This document shows positions 44,071 to 53,566 of a stretch of 64,000 nt of DNA, in pieces. This stretch comes from Bifidobacterium primatium (GTDB lineage: Bacteria > Actinomycetota > Actinomycetes > Actinomycetales > Bifidobacteriaceae): positions 1 to 64,000 of the forward strand of contig NZ_PEBI01000004.1 in assembly GCF_002802875.1 (NCBI RefSeq). The letters run 5' to 3'. Under the pieces are notes generated by a model. It saw only the letters and a program-made list of their open reading frames with translations, did no database searches and was not told where the DNA came from. The position numbers and the translations under genes were made by a program. How positions within the stretch are numbered: position 1 is the stretch's first letter; each line of letters begins with the position of its first letter.

Positions 44071-44841
44071 TCAGTGCGTGAGGATCTTGGAGAGGAAGTC
44101 CTTGGCGCGCTCGCTCTTCGGATGGTCGAAGAACTCGTCGGGCGAGGCCTCCTCGAGAATCTGCCCGTCGGCCATGAACACGATGCGGTCGGCGGCTCGA
44201 CGTGCGAAGCCCATCTCATGGGTCACGCAGATCATGGTCATGCCCTCGTGGGCCAGCTCGATCATGACGTCGAGCACCTCGTTGACCATCTCGGGGTCGA
44301 GCGCGGAGGTCGGCTCGTCGAAGAGCATGACCTTGGGATGCATGGCGAGGGCGCGGGCGATGGCGACGCGCTGCTGCTGGCCGCCGGAGAGCTGGGCGGG
44401 CATCTTGGACGCCTGGGAGTCGACGCCGACGCGGGCGAGCAGCTCCATGGCCTGGTCCTCGGCCTCCTTCTTCGCCATGTGGCGCACGCGGATGGGGGCG
44501 AGGGCCACGTTCTCGAGGATGGTCTTGTTGGCGAACAGGTTGAACGACTGGAACACCATGCCGACCTCGGCGCGCAGGCGGGCGAGCTCCTTGCCCTCCT
44601 GGGGCAGGGGCTTGCCGTCGATGCGGATATCGCCCGAGTCGATGGTCTCCAGACGGTTGATGGTGCGGCACATCGTGGATTTGCCGGAGCCGGAGGGGCC
44701 GACGACGACGAGCACCTCGCCCTTGGCGACCTTGAGATTGATGTCCTTCAGAACGTGGAGGTCGCCGAAGTGCTTCTCCACGTGGGTGAGTTCCACAAGT
44801 GGACGGGAGTCGTCCGTACGGTAAATTTTCTCTTCTGACAT
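44071..44841 (-). CDS. gluA: Glutamate-type ABC transporter ATPase
   Basis: Polar amino acid importer ATPase, 256 residues from ATG 44841. Walker [11 protein letters not shown]-loop F-Q-S-F, signature L-S-G-G-Q-Q-Q-R, Walker [13 protein letters not shown] and H-loop V-T-H-E. There is no ribosome-binding site; TATACT, a near-perfect -10 box, ends 6 nt before the ATG, so the mRNA is probably leaderless. It diverges from the NitT/TauT-type operon; gluB follows after 70 nt. Confidence 0.95.
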   Translation of the reverse strand: MSEEKIYRTDDSRPLVELTHVEKHFGDLHVLKDINLKVAKGEVLVVVGPSGSGKSTMCRTINRLETIDSGDIRIDGKPLPQEGKELARLRAEVGMVFQSFNLFANKTILENVALAPIRVRHMAKKEAEDQAMELLARVGVDSQASKMPAQLSGGQQQRVAIARALAMHPKVMLFDEPTSALDPEMVNEVLDVMIELAHEGMTMICVTHEMGFARRAADRIVFMADGQILEEASPDEFFDHPKSERAKDFLSKILTH

Positions 44842-45054
44842 AGGTGCAGTATAGCCCATGCCTTGGTTTCAAACGTTTTACGCGCTCTCTTCGTGGAATC
44901 GCGGACAAGGCGGAGGCGCCCCGCCCGGTGCCGCGGACACGATTTTGGCTGGGTGCCCACCTAGCGGACAAACCCACCAAATTAACGCGGCCGCCGTTAT
45001 CATGATGCCCGTCCGCGCAAAAGCGCACGACCGCGAGAGAACAGAAGGACATCC
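44842..45054. promoter_or_regulatory. Divergent promoter region gluA / NitT-type operon
   Basis: Contains the gluA -10 TATACT (minus strand, about 44848-44853). In the middle is the near-dyad GCTGGGTG-CC-CACCTAGC (44948-44965) followed by a second CCCACC. These could be operator elements for the plus-strand importer. A TPP-type riboswitch was considered and not supported. No gene. Confidence 0.4.
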
Positions 45055-46062
45055 ATGAACGCAGCAACCCGCAAGTTCCGTTCCGTCGTGGCGGCCACCG
45101 CCGCCGTGCTGATCGCCGCCACCACCCTGGCCGGCTGCGGAGGCTCCTCCGCGTCCTCGAAGGACGCCGACGCCGCCGTGTCGATCGGCGTGGAGCCCTG
45201 GCTGGGATACGCCCCCTGGTACATCGCCGAGAAGAACGGATACTTCAAGGACCAGAACGTCAAGGCCACGATCACGAACTTCGACACCGATTCCGACATG
45301 AACGCCGCCATCGCCGCAGGCAAGATCCAGGCGGGCAACGTCGGCACGCAGAGCGCGCTGCAGATGCTGGAGAACAAGGTGGACGTCTCCGTGGTGATGG
45401 TGCTCGACGCCTCCGAGACCGCGGACGCCATCATCTCCGACGGCAGCGTGAGCGGCGTGGCCGACCTCAAGGGCAAGTCCGTGGCCTACGAGGAGGGCAG
45501 CACATCCGACGTGCTGCTCAACTACGCCCTCGAGGAGCAGGGACTGGGCGTGGACGACATCAAGAAGGTGCCGATGAGCGCCAGCTCCGCCGGCACCGCG
45601 GTGATCGCCGGCAAGGTTCCTGCGGCGGTGACCTACGAGCCGTACATCACCGAGGCGAGGCGGAAGGACCCGAACATCAAGGTGGTGTACACGCCGAGCG
45701 CCAAGGAGGGTCTGATCTCCGACGTGCTGGTGGTGCGCAACGACTTCATCAAGAACCACCCCGACCAGCTGACCAGCCTGCTCAAGGCCTGGGACCAGTC
45801 CATCGACTTCTATGACAGGAACACCGACGAGGGCCAGGAGATCATCGCCACCGCGATCGGCTCGAAGAAGGAGGACCTCAAGACCGCGTTCGCCGGCGTG
45901 AAGTACTTCACCGCCAAGGACAACGCGAGCAAGCTCGACGGTGACTTCAAATCCACGTTCGAGGCGGTGAACAAGGCCTCCATCAAGGCCAAGATCGTCA
46001 GCGGCACGCTGAACCCGGACGACTATGTGAACGCCGAGTTCGCGACCAAGGCGGCCAAGTGA
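45055..46062 (+). CDS. NitT/TauT-family ABC transporter binding lipoprotein
   Basis: Lipoprotein of 335 residues, start ATG 45055 after AGAAGGA. Signal peptide ends T-T-L-A-G-C (Cys27). Mature N-terminus V-S-I-G-V-E-P-W-L-G-Y-A-P-W-Y-I-A-E-K is the SsuA/TauA/ThiY-like fold (NMT1/SBP_bac_11 group), whose members bind nitrate, sulfonates, taurine or thiamine precursors. The ligand cannot be chosen from sequence. Its stop overlaps the start of the permease gene. Confidence 0.9.
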   Translation: MNAATRKFRSVVAATAAVLIAATTLAGCGGSSASSKDADAAVSIGVEPWLGYAPWYIAEKNGYFKDQNVKATITNFDTDSDMNAAIAAGKIQAGNVGTQSALQMLENKVDVSVVMVLDASETADAIISDGSVSGVADLKGKSVAYEEGSTSDVLLNYALEEQGLGVDDIKKVPMSASSAGTAVIAGKVPAAVTYEPYITEARRKDPNIKVVYTPSAKEGLISDVLVVRNDFIKNHPDQLTSLLKAWDQSIDFYDRNTDEGQEIIATAIGSKKEDLKTAFAGVKYFTAKDNASKLDGDFKSTFEAVNKASIKAKIVSGTLNPDDYVNAEFATKAAK

Positions 46063-46868
46063 CGATGGGCGCCACGAAACGTAAGCGTTCGCGTCGTCTG
46101 CGCACGCCGCTGACCCGCGGCCGGCGCATCGCCGCACCCGTGGTCACCTTCGCGGTGCTGCTGGCGCTGTGGGCCGCGGTGACCGAGACCGGCGCGGTGG
46201 ACCCGCTGTTCCTCCCCTCCCCCTCCGCGGTGGCGCGGGCGCTGGCCGATCAGGCCGCGCAGGGCGTGCTGCTGGCCGACGTCGGCACCAGCGTGTACCG
46301 CATCACCGTCGGCTATCTCATCGCCGTGGCGATGGCGGTTCCGCTGGGCGTGATGATGGGCGTGAACGAATGGGTGCTCAGCGCCGTCGAGCCGCTGATG
46401 GACTTCATCCGGTACATGCCCGTGGTGGCGTTCGTGCCGCTGACGATCATCTGGGCCGGCACCGACGACCTGCAGAAGTTCCTCATCATATGGATGGGCA
46501 CGTTCTTCCAGCTGGTGCTGCTGGTATGCGACGCGGTGATGCAGGTGCCGCAGAACCTCATCGACTTCGGCGAGACGCTGGGCATGCGGAAGCACGACAT
46601 CATCATGCGCATCGTGTTCCCCGCGTCGCTGCCGCGCATCTGGGACGCGCTTCGCGTGAGCCTCGGCTGGGCGTGGACATGGCTCGTGGTGGCCGAGCTG
46701 GTGGCCGCCACGTCGGGTCTGGGCTACCGGATCACCGTGTCGCAGCGGTATTTCGCCACGGACGTGATCATCGGGTACGTGGTGGTGCTGGGCATCCTCG
46801 GTCTGTTCTTCGATCAGGTGATGCGGGCCATCGGCAAGCGCGCGTTCAGGCGCTGGGAGGGAAGATGA
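46059..46868 (+). CDS. NitT/TauT-family ABC transporter permease
   Basis: SsuC/TauC-type permease, 269 residues, six membrane helices, coupling motif E-T-L-G-M-R-K-H-D-I-I-M-R. A basic N-terminal tail (K-R-K-R-S-R-R) precedes helix 1. The start is GTG 46059 (GTGA overlap with the previous stop, AAGG upstream); ATG 46065 is the alternative. It overlaps the ATPase start by ATGA. Confidence 0.92.
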   Translation: MTMGATKRKRSRRLRTPLTRGRRIAAPVVTFAVLLALWAAVTETGAVDPLFLPSPSAVARALADQAAQGVLLADVGTSVYRITVGYLIAVAMAVPLGVMMGVNEWVLSAVEPLMDFIRYMPVVAFVPLTIIWAGTDDLQKFLIIWMGTFFQLVLLVCDAVMQVPQNLIDFGETLGMRKHDIIMRIVFPASLPRIWDALRVSLGWAWTWLVVAELVAATSGLGYRITVSQRYFATDVIIGYVVVLGILGLFFDQVMRAIGKRAFRRWEGR

Positions 46869-47653
46869 TGAACGAGAACACCATGCGGAGCACGGAGGCG
46901 ACGGCCGGGCCGCGTATCAGCGTGCAGGACGTGTCGATGTCGTTCGGCGACCTGAACGTGCTGGAGCACATCGACCTTGACTTCCACGAGAACGAGTTCG
47001 TGGCCGTCGTGGGCGCATCGGGCTGCGGCAAGAGCACGCTGCTGTCGATCATCGGCGGACTGCTGGAGCCCACTGCCGGTTCGGTGTCCGCAGGCGGGAA
47101 ACCGGTGGATGGACCGGGGCGCGACCGCGGCATCGTGTTCCAGCAGCCGGCGCTGCTGCCGTGGCTGAGCTGCCTGGGCAATGTGGAGTTCGCGCTGCGC
47201 GGGGAGAAGAACCTGTCGAAGGCCGAACGGACGGAGATTGCCCGGCGCCATCTGGCCGACGTGAAGCTCTCTGGATTCGAGGACGCGTATCCGAACGAGC
47301 TGTCGGGCGGCATGAAGCAGCGTCTCGCCCTGGCGCGGTCGTTGTCGTACCGTCCGCAGGTGCTGCTGATGGACGAGCCGTTCGGCGCATTGGATGCGCT
47401 GACGCGCCAGGAGATGCAGATCCTGCTCACCCAGGTGTGGGAGGCGAACCGCATGACCGTGATGATGGTGACCCACGACATCGAGGAGGCGGTGTTCACC
47501 GCGGACCGCGTGGTGGTGCTTACGCCTCGCCCGGGACGCATCCGCGAGGACATCGCCATCGACCTGCCTCGTCCACGCACGCAGGAGATGATTGCCACCG
47601 ACCGGTTCCAGTCCTATGTGCAGCGCATCTGGGATCTCATCCATGAAGGCTAG
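46865..47653 (+). CDS. NitT/TauT-family ABC transporter ATPase
   Basis: SsuB/TauB-type ATPase, 262 residues. The start is ATG 46865 with GGGAGGGA just upstream; the longer open frame from 46169 is out-of-frame read-through of the permease gene. Walker A G-A-S-G-C-G-K-S-T, Q-loop Q-Q-P-A-L-L-P-W, signature L-S-G-G-M-K-Q-R, Walker B L-L-M-D-E-P-F-G-A-L-D and H-loop V-T-H-D. The Q-Q-P-A-L-L-P-W segment is typical of this family. Confidence 0.95.
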   Translation: MMNENTMRSTEATAGPRISVQDVSMSFGDLNVLEHIDLDFHENEFVAVVGASGCGKSTLLSIIGGLLEPTAGSVSAGGKPVDGPGRDRGIVFQQPALLPWLSCLGNVEFALRGEKNLSKAERTEIARRHLADVKLSGFEDAYPNELSGGMKQRLALARSLSYRPQVLLMDEPFGALDALTRQEMQILLTQVWEANRMTVMMVTHDIEEAVFTADRVVVLTPRPGRIREDIAIDLPRPRTQEMIATDRFQSYVQRIWDLIHEG

Positions 47654-47710
47654 ACGAATCGGGCCGCGTGAAAACGCCGGCCGTTCGTCGTCATGAAGCC
47701 GGTCGACCAC

Positions 47711-47749
47711 GATGGCCCCGCCTCGGAAATCATTCGAGGCGGGGCCATC
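47711..47749. terminator. Bidirectional terminator between the NitT-type operon and the YbaK-like gene
   Basis: Fifteen perfect pairs GATGGCCCCGCCTCG / CGAGGCGGGGCCATC, 9-nt loop, between two convergent genes. Confidence 0.75.
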
Positions 47750-47781
47750 GTATTGTGATCTCATCGTGCGGCGAGGCGATG

Positions 47782-48333
47782 TCAGAAACGTGGTCTGCCG
47801 AGCCCGTCGACGAGTTCGACGCCGGGGATGTCGGCGAAGATCGAGCCGTCGACGACGAGTTTGGACGGTCTGATGCCGGAGCCGAGGTAAAGCCTCGGGA
47901 TGCCGAGGATGCGACGGTCGACGAGCAGCGGCCATGCGGCGGGAAGCCCGATCGGCGACATGCCCCCGGATTCCATGCCCGTGGCCTCGACGGCCGCGTC
48001 GATGGGCGCGAACGACACCTTGCTGACGCCGAGCGTGTGCTTGACGAGTCCGTTGAGGTCGGCGCGGGTGTCGGCGGTGACGAACGCGGCGGCGAACTGC
48101 GGCGGCGCCTTGCGGGTTTTGTGGGTATGCACGACCACGACGTTGCCGGTGGACTCGAACGGGACGCCGTATTTCGGGCACCACAGGTCGGTGTCGGATT
48201 CCTCGTCGGTGTTCTCGGTGACGCCGACGATCTTCTCCTGCGGCACACCGGCGGCGACCAGTGCGTTCAACGCCTCGAACACCGGTTTCGCCAGCAGCCG
48301 CCCATCATGCCAGTCCAGTATCTCCAACGTCAT
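47782..48333 (-). CDS. YbaK/EbsC-family aminoacyl-tRNA deacylase
   Basis: Proofreading-type protein of 183 residues that would hydrolyse mischarged tRNA in trans (Cys-tRNA-Pro in the best-known case). The start is ATG 48333, with GGGGGAGG upstream; upstream in-frame codons are not supported. Typical features: H-T-H-K-T-R-K-A-P-P-Q-F-A-A-A-F, D-L-N-G-L-V-K-H-T-L and the G-G-M-S-P-I-G-L-P loop. The neighbourhood of aspS and hisS is consistent with a translation role. Confidence 0.88.
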   Translation of the reverse strand: MTLEILDWHDGRLLAKPVFEALNALVAAGVPQEKIVGVTENTDEESDTDLWCPKYGVPFESTGNVVVVHTHKTRKAPPQFAAAFVTADTRADLNGLVKHTLGVSKVSFAPIDAAVEATGMESGGMSPIGLPAAWPLLVDRRILGIPRLYLGSGIRPSKLVVDGSIFADIPGVELVDGLGRPRF

Positions 48334-48608
48334 GAGCCTCCCCCGTTTCCATGCGCCTTCGGCGACGCATTGATGCCGAGGATAGCGAAAGCGCCACCGG
48401 CACATGCCGGTGGCGCTATTCACATTGCCTATGAACCGTTATCGCTTACGCCTCGGTTGTTCCATTGAGTGCCCGTCCGAATCATTTGAGAACGGCTACT
48501 CGATGAAGGCTGATTGATGCGTGCGGTAGCAAGGAATGCGGACGAAGGCGTACAACAGTACGTCGAAGTTCGCAATGACGCCGCTAACGCTCCATCAATC
48601 AGTCTTCA
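48334..48608. other. Gap between YbaK-like gene and aspS: terminator plus a long inverted repeat
   Basis: No ORF. It holds a terminator (48390-48417) and most of a long imperfect inverted repeat (48502-48610) described separately. The remaining sequence shows nothing recognisable. Confidence 0.6.
48390..48417 (-). terminator. Stem-loop terminator downstream of aspS
   Basis: Thirteen perfect pairs AGCGCCACCGGCA / TGCCGGTGGCGCT, followed by TTT on the minus strand, about 190 nt beyond aspS. Confidence 0.65.

Positions 48609-48610
<2 letters not shown>
48502..48610 (+). repeat. Long imperfect inverted repeat at the 3' end of aspS
   Basis: Outer arms GATGAAGGCTGATTGATG (48502-48519) and CATCAATCAGTCTTCATC (48593-48610) match at 17 of 18 positions. 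Symmetry continues inward to GGCGTAC / GTACGTC around loop AACA, about 53 bp per arm. Three of the differences are A/G changes that give G-U pairs in plus-strand RNA, so that strand forms the better hairpin. The repeat overlaps the aspS stop codon. It could be a small RNA antisense to aspS, a degenerate mobile repeat or a processing element. Confidence 0.55.
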
Positions 48611-50408
<1,798 letters not shown>

Positions 50409-50490
50409 TGTGCCTCTATTCCTTTTATGGGTTGAAATCTCACGTATTATATCGAATCGCCGTCGTGGGTCGGTAACGAATCGCGAACCG

Positions 50491-51876
50491 TCACCGCTCG
50501 CCGTATTCGACGGTCTGCAGGGCGACCCGCTCGTCCGGCGTCCACGTCTCGGCGTCGGCCTTGGACTGGTCGCCGGAGACGATGTTCTTCACCTCGTCGT
50601 CGGCGCCGTCCTGTCCGGGGAACCACACGTAGGGGATGCCCAGCCTATCGGCGTACTTGATCTGCTTGCCGAGCTTGGCGGCGGTGGGGGCCACGTCGGT
50701 GGCGATGCCGCGCGAGCGCAGCATGGCGGCGATACGGTTGGCCCGGCTGCGTTCGTCCTCGTTCCACACGGCCACGAGCACGGCGGCCGGCGACTGGCGG
50801 CTGGCCTTGGCGCCTGCGGTGTGCAGCATGTAGGAGACGAGTCGGGACAGGCCGATGGACAGACCCACGCCCGGGTACTTCTTCTTGCCCTGGGTGGCGA
50901 GGTTGTCGTAGCGGCCGCCGGAGCAGATGGAGCCGAGCGAGGCCGCGCCGTCGAGGAAGGTCTCGTATACGGAGCCGGTGTAGTAGTCGAGTCCGCGGGC
51001 GATCTTGAGGTCGGCCACGACGGCGCCCGGACGGATGCGGGCCGCCTCGTCGACAATCATCGCGAGCGTGGCGAGTCCCTCGTTCGCCAGCTGATATGCC
51101 TCGGAGGACTCCTCGATGCCGTGCCTGGCGCACAGTTCGCGGAAGCGCTCCCCCAACTCCTCTCCGGTGGCCGCGCTCAGGCCGGCGAGTTCGAGACACG
51201 CCGAGGCCTGCGCCTCGCTGGCTCCGCATTCGGAGACGAGCAGCTTGCTCACCTCGTCGGCACCGATCTTGTCGAGCTTGTCGATCTCGCGCAGCACGCC
51301 CTCGACGTCGGTGAGGCCGAGACCACGGTAGAAGCCTTCGGAAAGCTTGCGGTTGTTGGCATGGACGGTCGCCTTGGGCAGCCCGAACTCGCGCAGTGCC
51401 TCAAGGGCCGAGACCATGACGAGCGGCAGTTCGACCTCATAGTGGGAAGGCAGGTCGCCGTTGCCCACCACGTCGATGTCGGCCTGGATGAACTCGCGGA
51501 AGCGGCCCTCCTGCGGGCGCTCGCCGCGCCAGACCTTCTGGATCTGCCAGCGCTTGAACGGGAACACGACGTCGCCCGAATGCTCGACGACATAGCGGCT
51601 CAGCGGAACCGTCAGATCGAAGTGAAGACCGAGCCGGTCCTCGACGGGCGTGTCGTTCTCCTGACCGACCTCCTGCAGACGGGACAGCAGGTAGATCTCC
51701 TTGCTGGTCTCGCCCTTCTTCAGAAGGCTTGAGCCCTGTTCCACCGCCCTCGTCTCGATGCCGAGGAATCCATTGAGTTCGAAAATCCTGCGGAGCGTGT
51801 CGATAGCGCGCTGCTCGACGACCCGTTCTTCGGGGAGCCACTCCGGGAAACCTGATAATGATGCACCTTTTGCCAC
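50491..51876 (-). CDS. hisS: Histidyl-tRNA synthetase
   Basis: Class II synthetase of about 461 residues. The preferred start is GTG 51876, which begins the usual [14 protein letters not shown]; in-frame ATG codons up to 51942 would add residues not seen in relatives. Motif 2 [17 protein letters not shown], histidine-binding [11 protein letters not shown] and G-G-R-Y-D-N-L, C-terminal anticodon domain. TATTAT ends 8 nt before this GTG and no Shine-Dalgarno is present, consistent with a leaderless mRNA. It diverges from the DUF349 gene. Confidence 0.95.
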   Translation of the reverse strand: MAKGASLSGFPEWLPEERVVEQRAIDTLRRIFELNGFLGIETRAVEQGSSLLKKGETSKEIYLLSRLQEVGQENDTPVEDRLGLHFDLTVPLSRYVVEHSGDVVFPFKRWQIQKVWRGERPQEGRFREFIQADIDVVGNGDLPSHYEVELPLVMVSALEALREFGLPKATVHANNRKLSEGFYRGLGLTDVEGVLREIDKLDKIGADEVSKLLVSECGASEAQASACLELAGLSAATGEELGERFRELCARHGIEESSEAYQLANEGLATLAMIVDEAARIRPGAVVADLKIARGLDYYTGSVYETFLDGAASLGSICSGGRYDNLATQGKKKYPGVGLSIGLSRLVSYMLHTAGAKASRQSPAAVLVAVWNEDERSRANRIAAMLRSRGIATDVAPTAAKLGKQIKYADRLGIPYVWFPGQDGADDEVKNIVSGDQSKADAETWTPDERVALQTVEYGER

Positions 51877-51964
51877 GAGTCCATATAATAGGTCTAGTTG
51901 TGGAAAAACCGTGGCTTTCATGGTTCTTCCCATCTCTCTCACGCATTAACACAAGGAGCTGGCC

Positions 51965-53362
51965 ATGTCGGACGAGACTGCAACCACACCCGAGAACGTA
52001 TCCGCAGCGGCGGCGAAGCCCGCCGCACACCCCAAGGCGGCGCCGAAACCGCATGCGCCGTCGCCGGCGGCATTCGCCAAGAAGGCCCCCAAGGTCGCGG
52101 TGGTGAAGAGCACGTATTCCGACGAGGACATCGCCAAGGCCGAGGCGTTCGGGCGAGTCGCCGACGACGGCACCGTGTTCGTCAGGGAGGGCGATTCCGA
52201 GCGCGAGGTCGGCCAGTTCGCCGACGCCGACAAGACGGCCGCGCTGAAGCTGTACGCCACCCGCTTCCTCGACCTCAAAGCGAAGCTCGACTTCCTGGCC
52301 ACCCGTCTGAACGCGGCGAACATCAAGTCCCACGAGATCGACGAGTCCCTCAAGCTGCTCGAGCAGGAGGTCGACAACCCGCCGGTTGTCGGTGACATCG
52401 CCGCGCTGAAGGCCCAGCTGGAGGAGCTCAAGGCCGCCGGCAAGGCCAAGAAGGACGAGCTCGCCGCCGCCCGCAAGGCCGCCGTCGCGAAGGCCGTGGA
52501 GGAGCGCACCGCGATCGTGGAGAAGGCCGAGGCCCTGGCCGCCTCGCTGGGCGACAAGACGAACTGGCGTTCCACCGCCGACAAGTTCCGCGCCCTGTTC
52601 GACGAGTGGCAGGCCCATCAGCGCAACAGCGTGCGCATCGACAAGCCGCAGGCGGACGCGCTGTGGAAGCGCTTCTCCGCGGCCCGCACCACGTTCAACC
52701 AGTCGCGCCGCAAGTGGGCCCAGAACCGCGATGCCGAGCGCGCCCAGGCCAAGAAGGCCAAGGAGGCCATCATCCAGGAGGCCGAGGCCATCAAGGACTC
52801 CACCGAATGGGGCGAGACCTCCCGCAAGTTCAACGACCTGATGGACCGCTGGAAGAAGGCCGGCCGCGCCGGGCGCAACGACGACGACGCCCTGTGGGCC
52901 AAGTTCCGCGAGGCCGCCGACACGTTCTTCAACGCCCGCCAGGCCGACCGCGACCAAATCAGCTCCAGCGAGAAGGAGAACCTCGCCAAGAAGGAGGAGC
53001 TGCTCAAGAAGGCCGAGGCCCTGCTGCCGGTCAAGGACGTGAAGGCCGCCAAGGAGGCACGTCAGGCGCTGAGCAAGATCCAGGACGAATGGGATGAGAT
53101 CGGCTACGTGCCGCGCGGCGATGTGCATCGCATCGAAAGCCGTCTGGATGACGTGGAGAAGCAGATCAAGGCCGTCGAGGACGCCGAGTGGACGCAGTCC
53201 GACCCGGAGACCGACGCCCGCAAGTCCAGCTTCGAGGAGCAGCTCACCGCCCAGCTCGCCGAGCTCGACAAGAAGATTGCCGCCGCGACCGATCCGAAGA
53301 AGAAGGCCGCGCTCGAGGCCGAGAAGGCCACCAAGGAGCAGTGGCTCAACGCGGTGAAGTAG
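51965..53362 (+). CDS. DUF349 repeat protein
   Basis: A 465-residue, highly charged, mostly helical protein with tandem DUF349 units, each having a conserved W near the start (W-R-S-T-A-D-K-F-R-A-L-F-D-E-W; W-G-E-T-S-R-K-F-N-D-L-M-D-R-W-K-K-A-G) and long coiled-coil stretches. An Ala/Pro/Lys-rich N-terminal 40 residues are likely disordered. No signal peptide. Start ATG 51965, AGGAG upstream. Conserved across actinobacteria, often next to hisS or rel as here; function unknown. Confidence 0.88.
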   Translation: MSDETATTPENVSAAAAKPAAHPKAAPKPHAPSPAAFAKKAPKVAVVKSTYSDEDIAKAEAFGRVADDGTVFVREGDSEREVGQFADADKTAALKLYATRFLDLKAKLDFLATRLNAANIKSHEIDESLKLLEQEVDNPPVVGDIAALKAQLEELKAAGKAKKDELAAARKAAVAKAVEERTAIVEKAEALAASLGDKTNWRSTADKFRALFDEWQAHQRNSVRIDKPQADALWKRFSAARTTFNQSRRKWAQNRDAERAQAKKAKEAIIQEAEAIKDSTEWGETSRKFNDLMDRWKKAGRAGRNDDDALWAKFREAADTFFNARQADRDQISSSEKENLAKKEELLKKAEALLPVKDVKAAKEARQALSKIQDEWDEIGYVPRGDVHRIESRLDDVEKQIKAVEDAEWTQSDPETDARKSSFEEQLTAQLAELDKKIAAATDPKKKAALEAEKATKEQWLNAVK

Positions 53363-53382
53363 TTTTCACCGGAAACTCCGCC

Positions 53383-53417
53383 AAGGCAGGCGCACAATTG
53401 GTGCGTCTGCCTTTTTT
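53383..53417 (+). terminator. Terminator of the DUF349 gene
   Basis: Arms 53383-53395 and 53401-53413 (12 of 13 paired) followed by TTTTTT. Confidence 0.9.
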
Positions 53418-53566
53418 CGATGTCACCGTGGCGTATATAAAACGCCAAAGGGAACGATTGCGGACGGAGGGGGTCTGAACGAAATGAACCGTCCAGCCCC
53501 CCTCCCATTCAACGGAATCTCGAAATTTTTGCTTTGTCTCGCGAAAAACAAAAACCTTTGTTGTCG

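Noticed and set aside
44842-45054. TPP riboswitch upstream of the NitT/TauT-type importer
   Set aside because: The thiamine-box core pattern was looked for and not found; only a short GGGTG/CACC near-dyad is present.
46169-46864. Extended start for the NitT-type ATPase
   Set aside because: The extension is the permease gene read in another frame; the ATG at 46865 has a clear ribosome-binding site.
53466-53505. GGAGGGGG / CCCCCCTCC hairpin as the rel terminator
   Set aside because: Loop is over 20 nt and no T-run follows; too weak to call.
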